Source of the DNA: Chara braunii
Taxonomy: Eukaryota; Streptophyta; Charophyceae; Charales; Characeae
DNA: 22,314 bases
Assembly: GCA_003427395.1 (NCBI GenBank)
Contig: BFEA01000265.1
Span: 887,386-909,699, forward strand
Reading direction: 5' to 3'
Part shown: positions 10,299 to 19,184 of the stretch, piece by piece
Layout of the letters: each line of letters opens with the position of its first letter
Numbering within the stretch: the first letter of the stretch is position 1
Notes under the pieces: generated by a model
Database searches by the model: none
The model's input: the letters and a program-made list of their open reading frames with translations, nothing else
What the model was told of the DNA's origin: nothing
Translations under genes and position numbers: made by a program

Positions 10299-10589
10299 GT
10301 ATATATCAATCATTTTCTTGCCTTTGCTTTCTTTTCTTCTGCGGCGGGAGTAGGGAATGGAAGGGAGCTTTGCCTGTGAACTGAAGTGTTTCAGTTAACT
10401 CTAGGGAGCGGGCTTCTTCTTGTGTGATTGATCACCTCTTGTTGTGGGGATGGGAAGGAGAGAGTGGTGTGGAAAAGGACAGTGATCAAACTCCGTTACC
10501 AGAGCACCACCTCTGTACTTTACAGGGAACAACTTTATTGTAAGTATTGCCATTGTAGTGGTTGTATGTTACAGGAGCTGAGAGCCTGA

Positions 10590-10904
10590 TCTCGTATAGG
10601 GATCTGTGTCAGTTCAGCACTATCCTATCTGTGTTTGGCCCAAACCATTCAGGGCAGACCACTGGAGTATGGAGATGCGAGGGTCAGTGATCCCCTGTGG
10701 CAGCATTTGTCGAAAGGCCACAGCAATCTGTTCTTGCCAATTCAACGTCCAGATCGGAATAAAGCAGTGGTGGTCTGGCATGGGCTGTATCTGGAAGCCA
10801 TCTCCTGCAGCCTCCTTGAGAAAACCAGGCCTATGCCATTACCTCAACGTGAAGCTGGGTCTTGTGGTAACCCTACCCGTTTCTTGTGCTGTTTGCCTCC
10901 CTAG
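10590..10904 (+). CDS. Open segment of unknown function between the LINEs
   Basis: This frame has no stop from 10590 to 10901 and contains GRPLEYGDARVSDPLWQHLS and NKAVVVWHGLYLEAISCSLL, which looks protein-like. It overlaps, in a different frame, the continuation predicted from the candidate exon joined at 10574, so either one of the two is not coding or an indel separates them. No family was recognised. It runs into the ~37-bp repeat at its right end, where it is unlikely to be coding. Confidence 0.25.
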   Translation, partial: SRIGICVSSALSYLCLAQTIQGRPLEYGDARVSDPLWQHLSKGHSNLFLPIQRPDRNKAVVVWHGLYLEAISCSLLEKTRPMPLPQREAGSCGNPTRFLCCLPP

Positions 10905-10976
10905 TCACCCTACCCTTTCATGTGCCTTGTGCCCCTGCGGTAACCCTACCCTCTCTCTGTGTGCCATTTGCCCCCA
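10867..10976. repeat. Imperfect ~37-bp tandem repeat, three copies
   Basis: Units start at 10867 (GTAACCCTACCC), 10904 (GTCACCCTACCC) and 10940 (GTAACCCTACCC). Each continues with a pyrimidine stretch and then TGTGC(T/C)(G/T/A)T and TTTGCC-like ends. Spacings are 37 and 36 bp. Confidence 0.7.
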
Positions 10977-11260
10977 GATCTTGGGCTGTGAGTTCAATTA
11001 CCCCTTATCTGGTCCTACCAAGTGCCCAAGAATGTAGGGATAATCAATCTTACAAGCCTTCCTTTTTCGTTTCTTATCCTCTAACTCTTGCTTTTGACCT
11101 GACCCAATCATGGAGCTTGTAGTACCAAGAGTCGCATACGCCTCCTTTCTTGGCTGAGAAGTTTGGTCCTTCTTAGTTCCTCCTGAAGTGTCATCAGGTA
11201 AGGGAAGCTCAAGCACTGGGGCGGTGGTCAGAGCTTTTGCTCAGCTTTTGCTTTATATAG

Positions 11261-11388
11261 CAATGCCAAAAGGACTGCCAGCCTATGTTGCTTGCTTGAG
11301 GAGGACTGCCCTGGAGGCTATGGGTTCTGATACCCTTCTCAAAATCTCCCGGTTCCTGAACTTGGCAAGTGTGGCAAATGACTCCTGA
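11261..11388 (+). CDS. Possible terminal exon of unknown gene
   Basis: After an acceptor-like TTGCTTTATATAG, the frame encodes MPKGLPAYVACLRRTALEAM and then LLKISRFLNLASVANDS before a TGA at 11386-11388. The sequence is amphipathic and helix-like. The link to the other candidate exons is not demonstrated and no family is recognised. Confidence 0.18.
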
Positions 11389-11398
11389 TGCGCTGAAG

Positions 11399-11701
11399 AT
11401 CCTTTTTTTCCTTTTTCTCTCCTTTTCCTTTTTCTCCCTTTACTCACCTCCTCTCCTCTCCTCTTCATCTCTCTTCTTTTCCTTTTCCTCTTCCTCTCAT
11501 CTTTCTCCTTTCATTTGCTTCCTTCTCTCTTCTTCCTTTCCCCCTTTTTCCCTCTACTCTCTCTCTCTCCCTCCCCGTCATCTTCTTCTCTCTTTTTCTT
11601 CCCCCTCTTCCCCTCCTTTTCCTTTTCCTCCTTATCTCCTCCCTTTCTCTCCTCCTTCACTCCCCTCCCCTCTCCCCTCCCCCCCCTTTTTTCTTCTCCC
11701 C
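11399..11701. repeat. Polypyrimidine (C/T) tract, about 300 bp
   Basis: Almost every base on the + strand is C or T, in irregular CTTTT, CCTCTC and TCCTCC combinations, running into the N gap. The complementary strand is all purine, a composition that can form triplex (H-) DNA. Open frames across it are compositional artefacts. Confidence 0.9.
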
Positions 11702-11936
11702 NNNNNNNNNNNNNNNNNNNNNNNNNNNNNNNNNNNNNNNNNNNNNNNNNNNNNNNNNNNNNNNNNNNNNNNNNNNNNNNNNNNNNNNNNNNNNNNNNNN
11801 NNNNNNNNNNNNNNNNNNNNNNNNNNNNNNNNNNNNNNNNNNNNNNNNNNNNNNNNNNNNNNNNNNNNNNNNNNNNNNNNNNNNNNNNNNNNNNNNNNNN
11901 NNNNNNNNNNNNNNNNNNNNNNNNNNNNNNNNNNNN
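11702..11936. other. Assembly gap (235 N)
   Basis: Unresolved bases inside the polypyrimidine tract. The real length of the gap is unknown. It separates the candidate host segments from the poly(A) end of LINE-B. Confidence 0.99.
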
Positions 11937-11942
11937 CTCCCC

Positions 11943-12324
11943 TTTTTTTTTTTTTTTTTTCCCCCCTAAACAGGTCCTTATGGCCCTGGCTCCATGTCCA
12001 TTCTGGGGAGCATCAGTCCAGTTCCTATCCCCCCGGCAAGTCATATGAACAGGATTACATAAATGTACCCACACACGCTCCCTTCCGTCTGGCCAAATGG
12101 ACCCTGAGCAGCATTGATTGCTCCATAGTTCTGGAGGATTGACTGTCAGCTTGCCTGTCCCTGAAATTCCTCTCAGGCTCCTCTATCGGGGCCTGTCAGG
12201 TATGCTATTATTACAAGAAAAACAGGGAACTTGGAACAGTGAGTTGTCATTGGAGAGTCATATATCCCTGTAGTCCTGCTGTCCAGCCTGTAGAGACACT
12301 CTTGTTCTTTGGGAAGTCTCTGAG
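11943..12324 (-). other. LINE-B 3' untranslated region and poly(A)
   Basis: About 360 bases between the ORF2 stop and the A run, one third the length of the LINE-A 3' UTR. It is inverted relative to LINE-A: TCCATTCTGGGGAGCATCAG at 11997-12016 is the start of a 23-base perfect complement of LINE-A 9348-9370, and weaker similarity continues to about 12190. The tail on the + strand is T18 flanked by C runs. Confidence 0.7.
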
Positions 12325-13885
12325 TTATGCCACTCCTTCCATCTGATTTGCAGAGCATGAATGTCGGCTATCTTCCCGTTGACTAACCATACCGTCTTGA
12401 ACTTGGAGATAAGTTCCTGTTGCTTCTCCGAGTTCTGCTGAATCTGGAGTTTGATCTTCTTTCATTGGCATCGAATATCCGTTTCCAATAAGTAGTCCCG
12501 TTGCTGCCCAGACCTGCTTCGCTTGATTGCTGGACTTGTCAATGGTTCTGTTGCACCTTTCCTTCCAGATGACCCAGAGAGTCACTTTCCTGATGATCCC
12601 GAACCATGTGCGTTTGGGCTTATGGAATTGGGGTGGGATGTTAGTCCATAGGAGAAGTTGAATCGGGTGTTCAGGTAGGGAGGAAGGAAATAAGCGGTCC
12701 CAGAGTGCAGAGGCTCTTGCCCATATGTCAGTAGCAAATTTGCATGTTATCAGGCAATGTGTGAGATCCTCTCGTTCGTTGTCCGAGCACACCAGACATC
12801 GTTCTGAGCTGTTCGGGTTGCTGTTCTTCCTTCGGATGTGTAGCCAAACATTCACTGGGAGGGCATTATAGGTGATCAGCCGTTGGAGGCTTCAAATTTT
12901 GACTGGTCGGATAGACTTGTATTCACGCCAGGGAATTTCGGGGATTGGCTCCATTCTCTGTCCTAACAATTTGGACCATTGCTCCTTGATTACATGTTCC
13001 GGGTCCTTCGTTTTCAGTAACATCCTGTAACCAATTTTGACCGTGTATTGTGTTATCTGGATGGGAGTCTTACAGAATCTGTTACTTCCTGAGAGCCAGG
13101 CTCATTCTTCTGGGTCGAATTCCAGGTCTTGGATCGCTGTGTTCATTTGGAATATTGATTTCGGCCAGATTCCCAATACTCTTATCTTGTGAAGCGTATA
13201 AGTGTTGAGGATTGTTTCGTGAGGGTCAATATTGTGGATAGAGAGCGAGTTGGGGTTGGTATGGTTTATGGGGAACGACATGAAAAATCCTGAGAGGTCT
13301 GAGCCTGGGCATCTGCAGCGAAACTGGTATGCTTTCTCGGGTGCGGATTCCTGAATCAGCTCCCCCCATTCTCCTCATTTCCATGAAAACTTTAAGTAGT
13401 TCTTTCCATCCATCCTGGATGCTGTTCACGATCGTTGTCAGATTTTTGTCCCGATTATGGCAACCTTTTAGCAGATGTCTCAGTTGTTCTTCATCAACCC
13501 AATCATTCTTCGCTTCATCCCAGATGTGCCCTACTTTCCAAACTCCATGTTTGACCCACGAAAGCCAGCGTTGGCCCTTTGCTAGCGACAGAGGAAGATC
13601 CCCTACATTCCTCACATACTGATTACCTAAGAGTGACTGACGAAGTACTTCTTCTTTGGATTTGGGCTTCTTTACTTTGTTTGGCTGAATTCCTCTCCAG
13701 GTTAAGAAAAGGGTTGTCCAGTAGGGTGTTGACGGTTGGACTTCATTCTGTTGTGAGTTAGGTCGTCGTCTCCTCCTGCCAGTCTTCGGGGTACAATCCT
13801 TATTCATTACCCAGAACAAGCCTGACATGTTGGCAGGAGTTTGAACCGGAGCTAAGGCTCTGATGCTGTCGAGGGCTAGTTTATG
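12325..13885 (-). pseudogene. LINE-B ORF2, C-terminal part with zf-RVT domain
   Basis: In minus-strand order: MSGLFWVMNKD, a linker with HGVWKVGHIWDEAKNDWVDE that parallels LINE-A, a frame change near 13330-13370, then a stretch with TGA at 13104-13102 and TGA at 12894-12892, and finally LITYNALPVNVWLHIRRKN leading to CLVCSDNEREDLTHCLITC. That last motif is an intact C-x2-C-x9-H-x4-C zinc-binding pattern of zf-RVT. TLWVIWKERCNRT follows, matching LINE-A LWAIWKGRC. The protein ends at 12325. The first TGA aligns with a Trp codon in LINE-A; the second does not align with a Trp there. Confidence 0.85.
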
Positions 13886-15761
13886 TCATGCCAGTCTTGG
13901 TTGGGTTAGTAATTTGACTATCCATTTTATTTGTAGGGCTTTTGTTTCTTGTTTGGGGTCGATTATCCCTAGCCCACCTTTGGAGGTCTTCCGGGTTATG
14001 TAGTGCCACACTATTTTTGGGATATATCTTGTTTTGTTAGGATCACCTGCCCACAGATAGGCTCTTGCTTTGCTATTTAGTTCTTTGATATTATGGCCCG
14101 GTATGGTCCAGATATAGGCTATGTACCACATCATAGAGAAGATAGAAGTGTTGAGTGTCAAGGCTCTCCCCAGCAGAGAGGTGAATGTGTCTCCCCAACG
14201 CCCCATCTTGGTAATTTGCTTGGTTAGCAGATTTTGTGCCATTTCTGGGGCTGGGCCATCTTTGGTAACCATTATTCCCAGATATCTCGTAGGTTCCTCA
14301 TGTTGTTCCCATGTCATGTCCGCTTTAGGGCCCTCCATCTGGGGTCTTTCCTCTTCTGAAATCCACCACCCGATTGTCTTTTTCCAGTTGATGTTCATTT
14401 CTGATGCTAGCCTGAATGCTTCCATTGCCCTTACTAAAGCTTTCACTGCTGATCAGGACGGTGAGGTCATCTGCAAACATTATTACTGTTGGAAAGTGGA
14501 TATGGTGAGGGGTGCCCTCATTCAACTCTGGCAATCGTTGAATTGATGGATCTTTATGCAGGAAGGACGCTATTGCTTCCATAACGAACAGGAAAATTGG
14601 GGGAGCCAGGGGGTCACCTTGCCGCACTGAACGGGAGATTGGGTATCGTTCAGAGAGTAAGCCATTTATTTGTACACAACCTGATGCACCGTTTTACAGG
14701 ATCCTTACCCATTTCCTAAAATTAGGACCAACTCCCATTTTTTCGATGCTCTCGTTGAGGAAAGCCCAGTTGACTTGGTCGTACACCTTCTCAAAGTCAA
14801 AGAACATAATTGCTGTGTTCAACTTTTTTTCCTTTACTTTCCGTGCTGCTTCATTCAGAGTGAGGACATTGTCCAGGATGTATCTACCTGGGATGAAGCC
14901 GGCTTGGTCTGTATGGAAGCATTTGTCCGTGAGATCAAAGATTCTGAATGCGAGTGTTTTTGCTAGGATCTTGTAGGGAAGGGTGAGGAGGGAGATTGGT
15001 CTGTAGTTTCTGATATCTTCCCGGTCACCTTTTTTGTAGAGGAGGGTCACCACGCTGCTACTTAGTAGTTCTCCCAAGCCTCCCTTTTCCCAACTATCCT
15101 CATAAAAGGAGAGGAGGTTCTTTCGCATTACTGGCCAGAATTGATCCCAAAACTCTTTAGTAAGACCGTCTAAGCCCGGGGATTTATCGTTCTTCATATT
15201 TTGGACTGCGACCCTTAATTCCTCCAGAGTGATCGGTTTGTCTAACGATGTCGCTTGTTCTGTTGTGATTGTCGTGCCTAGATATTGGAGCATCTTCGAC
15301 CCTGCTTCTCTTGTTGCTGCAGAGGGCGGAGTGTGGGTTTTTGTCTGATACAGTTCCTGGTAAAATCCTTTGGCTGTTTGTAGCATTCCTTCACTATCTG
15401 ACCTTGTGAGTTGTTCACCTGTTAGCTCCTTTAGGCCTTCTATCGAGTTGGCCCTGCTACTTGATTTTATCCTGGCAAAGAAATGCTTGCTCATTGATTC
15501 GTTTAGCTCCTGATCCATCATTCTTGCTCTCACCTGTAGGCCTTTCAATTCCCACAGTCTCCACAGTGCCAACTCCTCCCTAGCCTGCTCCAAGATGTTT
15601 GCGTACAAGGATGAGGAGGGGTTGCTGAAGAGGTTAACCTCAACAATCTTAAGCGTCATTTCCAACGCTTGTTTTCTTTGTTTTCGATCATAGGCTAGCT
15701 TACGGGATAGTCTGGCTACTGACTGAGATAGTGAGAGGTAGCTCCCTGGAACCACTTCCAT
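13886..15761 (-). pseudogene. LINE-B ORF2, reverse transcriptase part (catalytic motif intact)
   Basis: Minus-strand landmarks: KHFFARIKSSSRANSIEGLK, KNDKSPGLDGLTKEFWDQFW, RNYRPISLLTLPYKILAKTL, DQAGFIPGRYILDNVLTLNE, MFFDFEKVYDQVNWAFL, then SVRQGDPLAPPIFLFVMEA and FADDLTVL with both metal-binding Asp present. Lesions are a TAA at 14696-14694 where LINE-A has Tyr, a frame change near 14450, and a TGA at 13888-13886 where LINE-A has Trp. After RT come YLGIMVTKDGPAPEM and KGGLGIIDPKQETKAL. With few breaks it would be the better of the two RTs in the window for classifying the clade. Confidence 0.92.
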
Positions 15762-16305
15762 CTATCATGTCCTTCTAGTAGCGTGCCTCTGGAGTTGAGC
15801 CAGCATTCGTGTATCTTGTCCCTGAATTCCTGGCTCAGGAGTAAGGAGTTGTTTAGCTTGTGGAAACTGGCCCCTCTTGTGATGTATTGGTCGAAGCATA
15901 GAATTAGTTCAATGGGTTTGTGATCCAATACCGCGTATGGGGCTAGTGGCAAAATGTCCACTTGTTTGATAGCTCCCATCATTGACTCAGAAGCTAGGAA
16001 GTAATCAATCCTTGAGAAGGTTGTGTGGTGGGCGTGGTTTTTCTTTAGCAGGGAAAAAACTTTTACTCCTCGATGGAGCGTTCGGAAGGGATCAACCAGA
16101 CTATGATCGGGGCTGCTTCCTGGGAAGATTGCCATGATGCGGCTCTTGAGATTTTGTCGTTGCTGGGATCAAGAGTCGCGTTCCAATCTCCCGTTATGAT
16201 GCTGGCGGAGAGAGGTGTGACCAGCCGTCCCCCTGTCAACAAGAAGGCTGACCTGTCTGTCATGTTATTGGGTGCATAGATGTTGACGATTCTAAAGTCT
16301 TTCAT
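15716..16305 (-). pseudogene. LINE-B ORF2, endonuclease fragment
   Basis: The C-terminal two thirds of the EEP endonuclease, split over two frames that overlap at 16063-16135. Visible motifs are FRIVNIYAPNN, ASIITGDWNATLD (the GDWN catalytic site), TFSRIDYFLAS and LDHKPIELIL (the DHxP end motif). The QETH region is absent and a TAA precedes 16305 in the same frame, consistent with truncation or decay. A further shift at about 15716-15761 leads to the RT frame. Confidence 0.85.
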
Positions 16306-16310
16306 CTTTC

Positions 16311-17198
16311 CATTTTAAGTCCATTCAGCACCATCTGCCAATTTCGTTATCTGCTTCTCGTCCTAACACTAATCTGGATACACAACAGAATACAGATAGG
16401 AACGACTGGGTACTTGGCTAGTCTCCCGTCTTCTAGATGTGTTCTTACCCTGTCATGCCCAACTGATACATGCTCAATCGAGTGATGTATATGGAGCCAA
16501 AGGATCCGCAAAGTGATGAAAAGGACTCAAATGGACAATCCAACATCAGTGAAGCATCAACAAGCAATGTTGTTGTTGTTGTTGTTGTTGGTTTTTTTTT
16601 TTTTTTTTTAATAGGGGCCCAGTGCCCAAGATCAACAAGGAATGTTTTGAGGCCAGGGTCCTCACAGTCTACCCGGAGTAACTGAATCCGAAAGTTGCTG
16701 AGAACCGGGCTCAACGTCCCTCATGTGTTGATGGAAATGATCATGATACTACTGGTAATGATTATGAATTTATGAAAGACTATGTCAGCTATTCTAGACT
16801 CTTGAACCTAAGATAACTCCTAGCCATCCTTGCACCGGGGTATACTTACTCAAGAACAGTACCAACCAGACCAACGTCACCCATAGCTGATCTCTTCTCG
16901 CCACTAAGTAGCCCCCCCCAGTTCACCACTGAATTGCCTTCCTCCCTCGGCAAAACCCAGATCTCTCTACAAGACCTCATACTCCTACAAATTGCAGGTT
17001 AGAGGGCAATGCCCCAGCTCCGGCCAGCGTCGTTCTGGCATCGGCAAAACAGGGGCACAGAACAGAACAGCTCTGTGGATGTCGATCCGAGTGTGACCCT
17101 CTCTGAACTCCTATACCAAGGATATAAGTAAAAACTAAGGGTTACATTTTTTTTTTTTACTAGAAAAATATAATTAGAACTATGTTTTTTGGTTTGAA
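16311..17198. other. No gene recognised
   Basis: Mixed sequence between LINE-B and the three-copy repeat. Apart from the (GTT)n/T18 stretch listed separately and a T run near 17149-17158, no feature was supported on either strand. Confidence 0.4.
16569..16609 (-). repeat. (GTT)n followed by T18
   Basis: Seven or more GTT units abut 18 T on the + strand. On the minus strand this reads A18 then CC(AAC)n. It could be the tail of another retroposed fragment on the minus strand, but no recognisable body precedes it. Confidence 0.75.
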
Positions 17199-17210
17199 TT
17201 AGGACTTCAA

Positions 17211-17520
17211 CTTTCCATCTCCCTTCGACGAGCCGACCTCCTCCGCCACATAGTTCGAAGGGAGAGAAGAAAGTAATCCGTCCAGAAACAAATTCTGAAC
17301 AAGTCTGAGAACAATTAGCTTCCTGCCTGCTATGCCTAGCAACCCCCTGCTCTTCCTCATCTCCCGACGAGCCGACCTCCTCCACCGCATAGTTCGGAAG
17401 ATAAGAAACAGCAGACAATCAACCTCTCCAAAACCCATATGGTTAAGAATGGACTTCAATTTTCCATCTCCCTTCGACGAGCCGACCTCCTCCACCACAT
17501 AGTTCAAAGACAGAGAAGAT
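17211..17520. repeat. Three spaced copies of a ~60-bp unit
   Basis: The core CGACGAGCCGACCTCCTCC occurs at 17226, 17365 and 17475, each followed by a CCACATAGTTC-like end. The first and third copies also share CTTTCCATCTCCCTT-type sequence upstream (17211 and 17460). Spacings of 139 and 110 bp show it is not a simple tandem array. On the minus strand the first and third copies can be read as NYV(A/V)EEVGSSKGDGKLKS. Confidence 0.75.
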
Positions 17521-17795
17521 AATTGGAGTCCAATCAAGGAATTGAGAAAATGTCATCAGATCTTTTTTGACGACGCCGTAAAGAGGATACGCTTCCATTG
17601 GTCACAGCTCAAACATCCCTATCCAGATACATACAAAAATAGCACAATGCAGCGCAGCGGAAGACTCAAAGATATGACTTGATCTGTCAGATATTGAGGC
17701 GACTCGACCATCACACACCACACACGTGAGAGAGAAAGAGGGACTGCATACACAGAAGAAAAGGTCCCTCCTTGGATACGCACATGGGGAGATAC

Positions 17796-17955
17796 CACGA
17801 ATGAGGTGAGGGAGGAGGGGCGAGATGAAGATGGAGATGAGGGATAAGACCAAGATTGCGATAGCGAAGTCCAAAAATAATTTCCGTGCCGAATGTCCAA
17901 TCAATGTCCGCTGCAAAAAATGTCGAATGAGATCCTGGGCCTCATAGCCCGACAT
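17796..17955 (-). CDS. Candidate first exon of a membrane protein gene
   Basis: On the minus strand a GA/CT-rich leader (about 18045-17965) precedes ATG at 17955-17953. The frame encodes MSGYEAQDLIRHFLQRTLIG followed by a hydrophobic segment (FAIAILVLSLISIFISPLL) long enough to cross a membrane once, then PHLIR. A GT donor (ATTCGTG followed by GTATCTC) lies at 17795. A pyrimidine-rich leader, short N-terminal exon and donor are typical of a plant 5' gene end, but the next exon was not found to the left and the protein is not recognised. The same frame stays open to 17602 without splicing, with less protein-like composition. Confidence 0.3.
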
Positions 17956-17966
17956 AATCTCTGCTT

Positions 17967-18045
17967 GTATCCTCTCTCTCTCTCTTTGAAACAAGAAGAA
18001 GAAGGAGGAGGAGGAGGAGGAGGACGAGGGGGAAGAAGAGATGGA
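17967..18045. repeat. CT microsatellite and GA/GGA-rich tract
   Basis: (CT)n at about 17971-17986 on the + strand is followed by AAGAAGAAGGAGGAGG-type purine sequence from 17994. It may be the leader of the candidate minus-strand exon. Confidence 0.8.
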
Positions 18046-18514
18046 GGGCGAGAACAGGAGAAGAAAAAGATGTCATCCTCCTCACTATCTCACCTGCAGG
18101 TAACTGCCGCCATTTACTAACGAGCCAGCGTGTCCCTCTGTGCTGCAGGTCGCTGGCGAGAAGTCCAGCTATGGCGCCCAGGTGAGTCCTCCCCCGCTGC
18201 AGGTATGGCCACCGCCTCTCTCCCTGCCTACACCTCTACCGCTAGCGCAGCGCTGTATCGCGCTGCTCCAGCAGCGTGTCGCCCAAAAAGTCAGCTACTC
18301 GAACTGTGTGTGTGCACTGGTATGGCCCAGCTATCTATAGCGCTGGGCCTGGCTGGTGTACCCCTGGTCCTGGCCTGGGACGGCCTGCCTGGGTCCCTAG
18401 CGGACGTCCAGGCCCTCCCTGCTGATGCAGCAGGGAGTGTCCGCTACCAGACGAAACTGAACCGGGCCGAGAGGGCCTGGCCATGAATGGAGAAGGTCCA
18501 AAACGTGGCCTTGG

Positions 18515-18541
18515 TCCGAACAGACCGTAAGTCTGTTCGGA
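18515..18541. repeat. Perfect hairpin, 11-bp arms, 5-base loop
   Basis: TCCGAACAGAC, loop CGTAA, then GTCTGTTCGGA. No T-run follows, so it is not an obvious terminator. The arm contains CCGAAC/GTTCGG, the motif that is also repeated at the ends of the terminal-repeat element at 21478-22236. Confidence 0.9.
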
Positions 18542-18590
18542 TGCACTGCAAGTCCGAAACGACGCCTGAAATAGACAAAAATGGAACAGC

Positions 18591-18611
18591 AAATAAATAA
18601 ATAAATAAATG
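18591..18611. repeat. (AAAT)n microsatellite
   Basis: About five AAAT units in a GC-rich context. Confidence 0.9.
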
Positions 18612-18714
18612 AATGCTGCCTCAAATCGAACCCTATGGCCTAAATGCTGGCCGTGGTCCTCCAGGGTGCATGCCGGAATGGTGTGTGGCCTGGGGGTCCC
18701 CAGCAACCCCCGGA

Positions 18715-19010
18715 CCCCCGAAACGGGGCCCGTGTGAGGGCTTGGCATGAAACACCCCTCCCTCCTTATGAAGTCAAGCCGGGTCGAGGGCGAAGCTGAC
18801 GATCCAATGGTGGAATCTGGACATGAGTACAGCGTGGAGCCGAAGGTGCCGTCTTGCCTTGGCCCCCGAAACAGGGCCTATGTGAGGGCTCGACATGTAA
18901 CACCCCCCCCTGCCTTATGAAGTCAAGCAGGGTCTAGAGCGAAGCTGACGATCCAATGGTGGAACCTGGACGCGAGTACAGCGTGGAGTCGAACGTGCTG
19001 TCTTGCCTTG
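18715..19010. repeat. Tandem duplication, 148-bp unit, two copies
   Basis: Both copies start with CCCCCGAAAC (18715 and 18863) and share long identical blocks, including GCGAAGCTGACGATCCAATG and GAGTACAGCGTGGAG, ending in GTCTTGCCTTG. Differences are scattered substitutions, mostly C/T and G/A. No coding frame runs through both copies. Confidence 0.9.
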
Positions 19011-19087
19011 CTGTTTGCGTTCGTAACACGCAAGGACACGGGGGGGCCGTAGACTGGAGTTCCGCATGGGTCAACCAACTGTCAGCC

Positions 19088-19114
19088 TTTTTTTTTTTCT
19101 TTTTTTTTTTTTTT
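19088..19114. repeat. T-rich run
   Basis: 26 T interrupted by one C. It might be the poly(A) of a minus-strand retroposed sequence, but no body is recognised. Confidence 0.85.
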
Positions 19115-19184
19115 GGAGGGAAAACCTTGGCTGTCTACTAGAAGGGGTGATACAAGCAGCCCCCACTAGTAGTAGCAGCCCCCA

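Larger units (their letters stand above)
11943..16310 (-). mobile_element. LINE-B: 5'-truncated, inactivated L1-type retrotransposon
   Basis: Read on the minus strand it contains the later part of the endonuclease, a complete RT, the zf-RVT C-terminus, a 3' UTR and an 18-base A tail (T at 11943-11960). There is no ORF1, and the first endonuclease motifs are missing, so the element was probably truncated at its 5' end during integration near 16310. The boundary is blurred: the frame before 16305 can be followed weakly for a few more codons. Its RT and C-terminal motifs align with LINE-A throughout at clearly diverged sequence, so the two are related families, not a recent duplication. Confidence 0.9.
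18046..18714. other. GC-rich stretch, no gene supported
   Basis: Open frames occur on both strands (for example 18130-18486 + and 18335-18748 -) because the region is GC-rich. Neither has recognisable motifs. It contains a perfect hairpin and an AAAT microsatellite, listed separately. Confidence 0.4.

Noticed and set aside
11369-12142. Long + and - frames across the N gap
   Set aside because: Stop-free only because of C/T composition and unknown bases.
18130-18748. 118-residue + frame and 137-residue - frame in the GC-rich region
   Set aside because: Mutually overlapping, no motifs, and explained by GC content lowering stop frequency.
18904-18985. Resemblance of GAAGTCAAGCAGGGT... to 5S rRNA internal promoter sequence (Cassandra-type element)
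   Set aside because: Only the short GAAGTNAAGC block matches; the rest of 5S rRNA does not align convincingly by eye.
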